From: Mariniradius saccharolyticus AK6
GTDB lineage: Bacteria > Bacteroidota > Bacteroidia > Cytophagales > Cyclobacteriaceae
Direction of reading: 5' to 3'
Assembly (NCBI RefSeq): GCF_000330725.2
Contig: NZ_AMZY02000008.1
Coordinates: forward strand, 158,175 to 222,174
Length of the DNA stretch: 64,000 nt
Below, one piece after another: positions 7,650 through 15,073 of the stretch. The first letter of the stretch is position 1, and every line of letters begins with the position of its first letter. Position numbers and translations under genes: made by a program. A model generated the notes under the pieces. It worked only from the letters and a program-made list of their open reading frames with translations. It had not been told where the DNA came from and made no database searches.

Positions 7650-7931
7650 GACGCCATTCTTTTAAGCTATTTACACACTTTTAGGGATAGTTTCAACGCA
7701 TCTTCGGTTGTTGCCATTCCCCTACTATTAGTTTAGAATGCTGTTTCGCCAAGGACCCACGACATTCGTCAGGTTGAAATTCCCTCCCAGTCGGCATATA
7801 CCCAAATGGTTTCCTTTGGCCCCCGCCATCAATTTTGTCTCTTGGGAGCACGCTTTTTTGTGATCAGTTGTGCGTCTTGCAGTTTACCTGTATGAGCGTG
7901 TAATGGTTGTATTGTAGTGACTAGGTGTACA
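7650..7931. other. gap without a recognisable gene
   Basis: Upstream of the ORF6N pair and before the repeat block I see no coding frame, tRNA or clear promoter. Confidence 0.5.
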
Positions 7932-8240
7932 CGGTCTGTGTCCATAGACCATTCTAACTTTCTCTACTGCTCCCCGACCTACGGAGACAAAAAACGACAC
8001 GATGGATGCCGTCCCTTCAGCAAGGGGCGATACCCCTTGCTGCGGGATTACGCCCCCTTGGGGCTTTTCTGTTTCGGGGAACACATCTCTCTAGCCCTGA
8101 ATATCTCACAAACATGGTTGTAGGCCATGTCTGAAATATGGATGACGCCCCCTTGGGGCTTGGGAACCATGTCTCCATTATTCGCAAGGGGCGATACCCC
8201 TTGCTGGGGGATTACGCCCCATTGGGGCTTGGGAACCGTG
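7932..8240 (+). repeat. left repeat block bracketing the 8330-11176 operon
   Basis: The block runs GGTCTGTGTCCATAGACC, CTCCCCGACC, ATGGATGCCGTC, a GCAAGGGG-CGATA-CCCCTTGC hairpin (8020-8040), CGCCCCCTTGGGGC, then a short version of the GACATGG..CCATGTC hairpin and a second GCAAGGGG hairpin (8184-8204). Bases 7932-8100 align closely with 11348-11520 and 8131-8240 with 11640-11750, all in the same orientation. Confidence 0.8.
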
Positions 8241-8329
8241 TCGCCATTGCGGATTTGTATTTTCTTAACCGAAAAATTATTTCCATCTACAACCGATTGT
8301 GCTTAAATTGATAACCTAATCTGATTTTT

Positions 8330-9532
8330 ATGAACCAAAATTTCACTTCCACTACCCTGACCGATTCCCGCCAAGCTGAAGCCACCACGGTCAGCCGCGT
8401 GATTCCGACTTATGTCTATGCGACGGTTTTTGCTTCCTTGTGCATCGCGGTGGGATTGCAGTGGGATATTTCTTGGCACATGAGTGTGGGACGGGACGGT
8501 TTGTTTTCTCCGCCCCATATTCTGATCTATCTGGGGGCGGTGATTGCAGGTTTGTTTTCAGGAATCAAGGTTTTGAGGACCAGCTTTTGGGGTTCCAAGG
8601 AAGAAAAGTCCCAAAGCATCAAGTTTTGGGGGATTTTCCACGGATCCCTTGGTGCGATGTTTTGCGTATGGGGAGCTTTTGCGATGCTGACCTCTGCTCC
8701 TTTTGACGATTGGTGGCACAATACCTATGGACTTGATGTCAAAATCCTCTCTCCTCCCCATGCTTTGTTGGGGCTCGGGATGATGATGATCCAATTTGGG
8801 GCCATGATTTCGGTGATTGCAGCACAAAATAAACTGGGAGAAAAGATGGATGCCCGGACCAAATCCCACCTCCAATGGATGTATGCCTTGTCCGCAGGGT
8901 TTCTGTTGGTGATGGTCTATACCCTCGTGTCTGAGTATTTCTTTTTGAATATGCTGCATGGGGTTTTGACTTATCAGGTGGCCGCTTTGATGTTTCCTTT
9001 GTTTTTGATTTCGATTTCATTTGCTTCTCCCTATAAATTCGGGGCTACCAAAATGGCCTTGATCTATACCTTTGCCATGGCAGCCATGGTGTGGATCATG
9101 CCTTTGTTTCCTGCCGAACCCAAGCTCAGTCCGGTATTCAATTACATCACGCGGTTTCAGCCCTTTCATTTCCCGATCCTTTTGATCGTCCCCGCGGTAG
9201 CCATAGACTATGCAATAGAAAGATGGAGGCATACCAACAAATGGCTTTTGGCAGGCATGCTTTCCCTGATTTTTGTGATCTTCTTTACCCCTGCACAATG
9301 GTATTTTTCAGAAATACTGATTTCTGAGACCGGCAGAGGATGGTTTTTTGGGAGGTTTTCATGGCCCTATTTTGCCAATCCGGATTATGAATTCCGGTTC
9401 CAGTTCCATCCCGATTCCACCTCTCATGGATGGGATTTGATCAAAGGCTTGTTGATAGCGGTAGGCATCGGGACGCTGACTTCAAGGGTCGGTCTTTCAT
9501 GGGGCAATTGGATGAAGCAGGTGAAGCGATAA
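8330..9532 (+). CDS. ten-helix membrane protein with duplicated WH/SPPH motifs
   Basis: The 400-residue protein has about ten hydrophobic spans (roughly 23-45, 63-82, 98-120, 138-165, 183-207, 213-233, 242-262, 280-298, 304-328, 370-390). Two segments share one pattern: DISWHMSVGRDGLFSPPHIL in the first part and DDWWHNTYGLDVKILSPPHA before the fourth span. That is W-H-x4-G-x-D then SPPH, at the membrane edge. Duplicated conserved His, Asp and Trp residues suggest an internal repeat and possible metal binding. I do not recognise a characterised family. It is followed after three bases by the YtkA-like gene, so both act together in the inner membrane. The pair lies between long direct repeats. 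Confidence 0.8.
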   Translation: MNQNFTSTTLTDSRQAEATTVSRVIPTYVYATVFASLCIAVGLQWDISWHMSVGRDGLFSPPHILIYLGAVIAGLFSGIKVLRTSFWGSKEEKSQSIKFWGIFHGSLGAMFCVWGAFAMLTSAPFDDWWHNTYGLDVKILSPPHALLGLGMMMIQFGAMISVIAAQNKLGEKMDARTKSHLQWMYALSAGFLLVMVYTLVSEYFFLNMLHGVLTYQVAALMFPLFLISISFASPYKFGATKMALIYTFAMAAMVWIMPLFPAEPKLSPVFNYITRFQPFHFPILLIVPAVAIDYAIERWRHTNKWLLAGMLSLIFVIFFTPAQWYFSEILISETGRGWFFGRFSWPYFANPDYEFRFQFHPDSTSHGWDLIKGLLIAVGIGTLTSRVGLSWGNWMKQVKR

Positions 9533-9535
9533 GCC

Positions 9536-11176
9536 ATGAGAAAAAAACTTGTATTGCCCTTTCTTATCTTGCTTTGGTGTACCGCAAGCAGCCATGTGGG
9601 AAGTCCGGGCGTCATCTTTGAAGGTCTATTGGGACCTTACCGTATCCTCGCCAATATCATCCCTGCCGAAGTCGTCCCGGGAATTGCTCGGGTGACGATC
9701 ATCCTTCCCGAAAATCCTCAAAATATTACCCTGGAGGTTCGTCCGGTTTATTGGTCAGCGGGTCTGAAAGGAACTCCCAAAGCCGACCCGATGGTAGCAG
9801 TGCCGGGGGAACCAGGAAAATATGAAGGGGAATTGTGGTTTATGAATTCGGGAACTTCCAGCGTGCAGGTGATCATGCAATCCAAGGGAGAGACTTTTGA
9901 AGCGGTCGTTCCTGTCATGGCCTGGCCCACAGCCAAAAATTCCATGACCTCAGAGTTGGGCATTCCGCTGACGATTCTGGGGATTTTCTTGGTCGTCCTG
10001 ATGGTGACCATCATCTCCTCGGCGATGAGTGACAGCATCCGGGAACCCGGAAAAGAAAGGAATCCTGCTGTGGAAAAAAGAAGAAAATATGGAATTGCCA
10101 TCGGGTCAGTCATCATGCTCTTGATCCTTTGGGGAGGAAAAACCTGGTGGGATGCCGAATCGAAGAATTATGACGAATACCTTTTCAAGCCCATAGAGGC
10201 CAATTCGAGGATAGAATCAGCAAACGGTGAAAATTACCTGCATATGGAAGTCGACACCGCCACGCTCCGTCAGGGAAAGCTTTCCCGAAAACTCAGCCTC
10301 ATCGTACCGGACCACGGCAAATTGATGCATTTGTTTTTGATCAGAAAGGGCGATCTGGATGTGTTTGCACACCTGCACCCGGAGCGGTTGGATTCCTTGA
10401 ACTTCAAGGTAAAGCTACCTCCCATCCCGGCAGGGGATTACCATGTGTATGCAGATATCACCCGGTTTACTGGGTTTTCAGAAACGATCATTTCGGATTT
10501 TACTATTCCAGAAACGTCAGGATTTCAGCTCATTTCCAATACAGAAGTTGCATTGGGTCGGGACGATACCTATACCTTTTCCAATCCTGTTTCGGGTAAA
10601 AAGACCTCCTTGGATGGGGATATCATGATCTGCGGCAAACCCGGTATAAAAACGGATTTGCCGGGAGGATACTCGGCAGTGTGGGAAACTGAGGGGGAAA
10701 AGTTTGAAACCGGAAGCCTTTACAACCTTGATTTTGCGCTTTTTGATCCGGAGGGAAATCCTGCCAAACTCGAACCCTATCTAGGGATGATGGGTCATGC
10801 CGTGGTCCTGAAATACGACGGGTCAGTGTACATCCACCTCCACCCTACAGGCAATTATTCCATGGGATCACAGCAGATGCTGCTCGAGCGGTTTGAATCA
10901 GGCAAAATCGGCATGCAAAATCTGCCCTCAGTGCTCAGCTTTCAAGACAGCATCGATAGGGTGATCAAGGTTTTGGATCAGATGCCCGAATCGGAGCGTG
11001 ACAGCCTTCTGATGGGAAATATGGTCCACCTCGACCCAGCCGATCCTGATCACATCGAACACAGCATGGTCAGCTTCCCCTATGCCTTTCCCCAACCGGG
11101 AAACTACCGAATCTGGGTGCAGGTAAAGATCGATGGAAAAATTGTGAACGGAGCTTTTGATGTGGAAGTGGAGTAA
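9536..11176 (+). CDS. YtkA/FixH-like membrane-anchored protein with two HLHP motifs
   Basis: The 546-residue protein starts three bases after the previous stop. A signal peptide (about residues 1-20) leads into a periplasmic beta domain with SHVGSPGVIFEGLLGPYRI, typical of YtkA-like modules. Two membrane spans follow (about 143-165 and 187-203). The C-terminal half has two related segments, KLMHLFLIRKGDLDVFAHLHP (HLHP at 279-282) and MMGHAVVLKYDGSVYIHLHP (434-437). These resemble cupredoxin-like or YtkA-like copper-associated domains with His and Met ligands. A role in metal handling, or in assembling a metalloenzyme with the membrane partner, is inferred; no oxidase genes lie nearby. Confidence 0.75.
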   Translation: MRKKLVLPFLILLWCTASSHVGSPGVIFEGLLGPYRILANIIPAEVVPGIARVTIILPENPQNITLEVRPVYWSAGLKGTPKADPMVAVPGEPGKYEGELWFMNSGTSSVQVIMQSKGETFEAVVPVMAWPTAKNSMTSELGIPLTILGIFLVVLMVTIISSAMSDSIREPGKERNPAVEKRRKYGIAIGSVIMLLILWGGKTWWDAESKNYDEYLFKPIEANSRIESANGENYLHMEVDTATLRQGKLSRKLSLIVPDHGKLMHLFLIRKGDLDVFAHLHPERLDSLNFKVKLPPIPAGDYHVYADITRFTGFSETIISDFTIPETSGFQLISNTEVALGRDDTYTFSNPVSGKKTSLDGDIMICGKPGIKTDLPGGYSAVWETEGEKFETGSLYNLDFALFDPEGNPAKLEPYLGMMGHAVVLKYDGSVYIHLHPTGNYSMGSQQMLLERFESGKIGMQNLPSVLSFQDSIDRVIKVLDQMPESERDSLLMGNMVHLDPADPDHIEHSMVSFPYAFPQPGNYRIWVQVKIDGKIVNGAFDVEVE

Positions 11177-11347
11177 GCAGAAGAAAAAATCAAGGAAAGT
11201 AAAGACCGCGAATGGGGCAAACTTTCAATAGCCATGGGTGTGGATAGTAGGGTTCGATTTATGCCACCTGTTTCGGTCTGATAGTGCAAGCCGTTTCGGT
11301 TCAAACTGTACCGGTTTTCCTTTTCCAAGGTCTGTGTCTCCCCCTCC

Positions 11348-11515
11348 ATGGTCTATGCCCCAAAGACCATTTTAACTTTCTCCACCACTCCCCGACCGAC
11401 AAAAACAAAAAACGATACGATGGATGCCGCCCCTTCAGCAAGGGGCGGTACCCCTTGCTAGGAGATGTCGCCCCGTTGGGGCTTTTCTTTTTCGGGGAAC
11501 ACATCTATCCTAGCC
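11348..11515 (+). repeat. right repeat block bracketing the 8330-11176 operon
   Basis: This begins ATGGTCTATGCCCCAAAGACC and continues through ATGGATGCCGCC, the hairpin GCAAGGGG-CGGTA-CCCCTTGC (11438-11458), CGCCCCGTTGGGGC and TTCGGGGAACACATCTAT. It is a diverged direct copy of 7932-8100. Confidence 0.8.
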
Positions 11516-11638
11516 CTGAAAGGGCGTAATACCATAGACATGGCTGTAGGCCATGGCTGAAAGGGCGCAATCTCATAGACATGGCTGTAGGCCATGTCTG
11601 AAAGGGCACCATCTCATAGACATGGTTGTAGGCCATGG
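11516..11638 (+). repeat. three exact 41-bp tandem units, block 1
   Basis: Units at 11516-11556, 11557-11597 and 11598-11638 each run CTGAAAGGGCGYAAT and on to CATAGACATGGCTGTAGG. Each carries the inverted repeat GACATGGC-TGTAG-GCCATGTC (last bases GG in some units). The period is exactly 41 with a few substitutions and no spacers, so this is not a CRISPR array. Confidence 0.9.
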
Positions 11639-11767
11639 CTGAAAAATGGATGACGCCCCCTTGGGCCTTGGGAACCATGTCGCCATTATTCGCAAGGGGC
11701 GATACCCCTTGCTGGAGGATTACGCCCCCTTGGGCTTTTTTTTCCGGAAACACATCTCTTTCTAGCC
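11639..11767 (+). repeat. inter-block copy of the GCAAGGGG repeat
   Basis: GGATGACGCCCCCTTGG, AACCATGTCGCCATTATTC, the GCAAGGGG-CGATA-CCCCTTGC hairpin (11692-11712) and ATTACGCCCCCTTGGGC align with 8131-8240 on the other side of the operon. Confidence 0.75.
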
Positions 11768-11890
11768 CTGAAAGGGCGTAATCCCATAGACATGGCTGTA
11801 GGCCATGTCTGAAAGGGCGCAATCTCACAGACATGGTTGTAGGCCATGTCTGAAAGGGCATAATCCCATAGACATGGCTGTAGGCCATGT
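11768..11890 (+). repeat. three exact 41-bp tandem units, block 2
   Basis: Units lie at 11768-11808, 11809-11849 and 11850-11890, the same element as block 1 including the GACATGGC/GCCATGTC hairpin. A shortened single unit lies at 8097-8130. The block ends at a sharp edge, after which unique sequence begins. Confidence 0.9.
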
Positions 11891-12080
11891 CTTTTTACCG
11901 GATTGTGTCAAATTGAGACAACAGGCGTACAAAAACCCAAGATGTTTTCATGACTATTTTTGATAAAATGTTGAAAATAAGTCAGTTGATTTTTTGGCCC
12001 AAGCATTGTCATGTTAGTTGGGATTGAGGGGCCGACCCAGTATTTGGCGGATTTTTCATTTAAGATCAAAAATTGAAGGT

Positions 12081-14411
12081 ATGATTAGGACCAACCTAAA
12101 AATCGCAATACGGATACTCTGGAAAAACAAACTGTTTTCATTGGTGAATATTCTGGGTTTGTCATTGAGTATGGCGGTAGGTGTCATACTTTTCACAGGT
12201 CTGAAAGCCACCTATGATACAGACCACTTCCATCCGAAATTAAATCAACTTGTACGGATACTGACCTTAGAATCTATCGAAGGGGTACAAACCAAATGGG
12301 CAACGGCCCCATTTCCATTGGCGAATCAAATAGAAAGCATCTCCTTTGTTGAAAAAACGGCACGGCTACGTATGTCAGGAGCGCATAACCTGCAAACCGA
12401 CAAAGGAGATGTACCGATCGATATCAAATTTACAGAGCCTTCTTTTTTTGATGTATTTGGCTTTAAAATATTGTCAGGCAATGTACAGAGCCTTGCGGAT
12501 AATCCCACGGCCATTTTTCTCTCCGAAAAAACGGCGAAAAAAATATTTGGAAATACCAATGCCGTAGGAAATACTGTTCAAATTGAAAACTTGGGTTCCT
12601 ATACCGTTGAGGGAATTATCCAAGACCCTCCGTTTGAGACACATCTACCCATTGAGGCAATTGGTTCTATCAAAGCCGCTGAAATTCTTGAAAAAGAGGG
12701 TGTAATCGGGAATGTTAGTGAAAATTGGGAAAACTTTAAGAGCTCCGCCATTTACGGAAGGTTAAAATCAGTGGATGATTTGGAGCAGCTCAATGCAACG
12801 CTGCAGACCTACAATAGGAAGTTCGACAAGAGCAGCATACAGTTCCTGGCACAACCGATAGAAAATATTACGCCCAGAAACAAGGATATAATCAATGACA
12901 CCAATGCGGGCGTCGATGAAGAGGGAATAAAAGTACAGCTGATCTTAATTTTTACCCTTACCCTTTTGTCTGCGTTCAACTATATCAGTTTGTCCTTGGC
13001 GCGTGCCTTCTCCCGGGCGCATGAAGTTGGTATCCGCAAGACGGTGGGCGCAAAAAGAGCTGAAATCATGGGGCAATTTTTAACCGAGTCTACCCTCGTT
13101 GCCCTATTGGCCTTGTTTTTTACAGTGCCGTGTGTGAACATTCTAATGCAAAATATCCCCGATATGGATATGGATTTCTCTTGGGATCCCATCTTTATCC
13201 TGGGCTTGGTAACCTATGCGGTAATTACCGGCTTGGTAGCGGGAGCATTTCCCTCATGGCTTTTGTCCGCATTTCAGCCTATTCAGATTTTGCGAAAAAT
13301 GAAGAATATAAAGCTGTTCCAGGGTGTCGCGATCTACAAAGTTTTGATTGTCCTGCAATTTTCAGCAAGTATCATGCTGATGGTAATCTTTGTGACATTA
13401 ACCGACTACGTCATAAAGGAAAATGCTAAGATTAGCTCCACCGTGCCACCCCATGTCCTGACACTTGATTTGAAGGGCGAGAGGTATGAAAAACTGCAGT
13501 ACGAGATAAGTCAGTTGAGTCAGGTTGAAACGACTTTTGCGACAAACTGGTATTTTGAACCAATAAAGATGGGCAAATCTTCTGTTACATTTAATGATAA
13601 ATCCCTGATAATAAATCATGTAAGTATCGACCCAAAAACAATTGAAACAGAAGGTATCAGATTAACATCCGGGCAAAATTTTCCCGAAAATATGCCCCAT
13701 AGTATTGAGCAATACGTGTTGGTCAACGAATCTGCCGCAAAATTACTGGATCCCAAACTTGAAAATATTGTAGGCCAAAATCTACTGCTGGACTCTGTCT
13801 ATGTACAAGTCATTGGCGTCATGCCCAACGAAACCATTGGCAAATCAATTCCTTTGGTCTATCGGTATTTGCCCAGTGAAATCAGCGCATTGACGATAAA
13901 AATAAAGCCAGGAACAGAATTGATGGTAACCCAAGCGATTCAGAACTTATGGAAAAACCATGTTCCTGATAAGACGGCAAATATTCAAAACTTGGAAGAA
14001 CGTTATTCAGGAGAAGGCAATAGAGAGAGAATGGGTTTCTTTGGTGGCTTTGCGCTAATAATTATGATAATCGCAGGTTTGGGCATTCTAGGCATCGCCA
14101 GTTACACCACAGAAATACGCACCAAAGAACTGGGTGTAAGGAAAGTATTGGGAGCAAGCAACATAAAATTGGTGTGGACAGCTACCGGAAAGTTCGCCGT
14201 GCTCATCCTCATTGCTGGATTAATGGGGGTACCGGCAGGTATTTTTGGCGCTGATTTATTAAGAGAGGATATGGGAAGTCAGTTGGATTTGGGTCCAATC
14301 AATGTAGGCATCGGTTTTGGTGTGGTGGCGGTACTTGGTTTATTGACTGTTTTATCCCAAACCATTCGAGCAGGAAAAATTGAACCGGTAAAGGTTTTAA
14401 AGGCCGAGTAA
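12081..14411 (+). CDS. FtsX/MacB-type ABC transporter permease
   Basis: The ATG at 12081 is chosen over an upstream in-frame start because it begins the family-typical MIRTNLKIAIRILWKNKLFS. The product is 776 residues. Domains: a first membrane span (about 20-42), a MacB-type periplasmic core (about 45-275), FtsX-type spans (about 290-425), a second periplasmic core, and a final FtsX block (about 665-775, with TKELGVRKVLGAS). This duplicated layout is usual for the roughly 800-residue Bacteroidota permeases thought to export peptides, lipids or drugs, or to respond to envelope stress. No ATPase gene is adjacent. A TATTTTTG box at 11955-11962 could be its -7 element, though no good -33 element is visible. 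Confidence 0.9.
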   Translation: MIRTNLKIAIRILWKNKLFSLVNILGLSLSMAVGVILFTGLKATYDTDHFHPKLNQLVRILTLESIEGVQTKWATAPFPLANQIESISFVEKTARLRMSGAHNLQTDKGDVPIDIKFTEPSFFDVFGFKILSGNVQSLADNPTAIFLSEKTAKKIFGNTNAVGNTVQIENLGSYTVEGIIQDPPFETHLPIEAIGSIKAAEILEKEGVIGNVSENWENFKSSAIYGRLKSVDDLEQLNATLQTYNRKFDKSSIQFLAQPIENITPRNKDIINDTNAGVDEEGIKVQLILIFTLTLLSAFNYISLSLARAFSRAHEVGIRKTVGAKRAEIMGQFLTESTLVALLALFFTVPCVNILMQNIPDMDMDFSWDPIFILGLVTYAVITGLVAGAFPSWLLSAFQPIQILRKMKNIKLFQGVAIYKVLIVLQFSASIMLMVIFVTLTDYVIKENAKISSTVPPHVLTLDLKGERYEKLQYEISQLSQVETTFATNWYFEPIKMGKSSVTFNDKSLIINHVSIDPKTIETEGIRLTSGQNFPENMPHSIEQYVLVNESAAKLLDPKLENIVGQNLLLDSVYVQVIGVMPNETIGKSIPLVYRYLPSEISALTIKIKPGTELMVTQAIQNLWKNHVPDKTANIQNLEERYSGEGNRERMGFFGGFALIIMIIAGLGILGIASYTTEIRTKELGVRKVLGASNIKLVWTATGKFAVLILIAGLMGVPAGIFGADLLREDMGSQLDLGPINVGIGFGVVAVLGLLTVLSQTIRAGKIEPVKVLKAE

Positions 14412-14682
14412 AAAAGCCAGAATATTCACTGGAAGGCTGAGAGGATCGCCTTTCAATTAACGCTTCCCCCCTTTCTCGAGGCAGCCGTTTCAAGCGCTGA
14501 CAAAGTCGATTTGGATCAAAAAATGATCCCACAGGAATCATATATGGGCAGGTCCTTCTAAGGAACGCAACCCGGGGAGAACAATCCACAAAACATCCCG
14601 AGCTTGTGGCCGAAATAATGTCAAATGTGCATTGGGCTTTCCGCTAAAAACAGCGAAGGTTTGACCAAAGTTAATTTCCAAA
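14412..14682. other. convergent gap with a copy of a dispersed motif
   Basis: Between the permease and the minus-strand regulator the only structure I see is CGCAACCCGGGG near 14568, which also occurs at 6949-6960. Confidence 0.4.
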
Positions 14683-15069
14683 TTATGAAGCCTCTAAAAT
14701 TTTATTGAAATCCTGGTTGCTCAAAGGCTTGTGATAGAACTTTTTGACGCAGGCATATTGTCCTGCTCTTTCTATGTCACTCTTGTCTGTGGACGAGGAC
14801 AAAATGTATAAGGTAATATTGGCGGAAGTACTCCATTGGCTTGCCTGCATTGCTTCCAAAAAGCCCCATCCATCCAATACGGGCATATTCAGATCCAACA
14901 GAATAATGCTTTCGGCATCGTCTTCAAGGTGGTCATTCAACTTTTCCAGGCCTATTCTCCCATTTTCGCATGGAAAAAACACAAGGGAATTATCAATGCG
15001 GCGCATCATCCTCTCTACCATTAAGCGAAGGACACCATCATCATCAATCAAAAATACATTTTTGCTCAT
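14683..15069 (-). CDS. single-domain response regulator
   Basis: The ATG at 15069 starts MSKNVFLIDDD, the usual REC beta-1 strand with the acidic pocket. Asp59 in LLDLNMP is the phospho-acceptor and Lys114 in YHKP is the conserved lysine. The 128-residue protein is a REC domain only, with no output domain. It starts four bases after the stop of the multi-PAS kinase and must be co-transcribed with it. Such stand-alone receivers usually relay phosphate or bind a target protein. Because the partner kinase lacks an ATPase domain, this receiver could act with another kinase. An ATG further upstream would overlap the kinase gene and is less likely. Confidence 0.9.
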   Translation of the reverse strand: MSKNVFLIDDDGVLRLMVERMMRRIDNSLVFFPCENGRIGLEKLNDHLEDDAESIILLDLNMPVLDGWGFLEAMQASQWSTSANITLYILSSSTDKSDIERAGQYACVKKFYHKPLSNQDFNKILEAS

Positions 15070-15073
15070 TGGT

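Noticed and set aside
11505..11888. A 127-codon minus-strand frame through the 41-bp repeats
   Set aside because: Its repeated peptide (HGLQPCLW, AMAYNHVY) is only the translation of the tandem hairpin units, with no start context or family; it is a product of repeat periodicity.
11516..11890. CRISPR-array appearance
   Set aside because: Units are contiguous 41-bp repeats with no unique spacers, and no cas genes are near.
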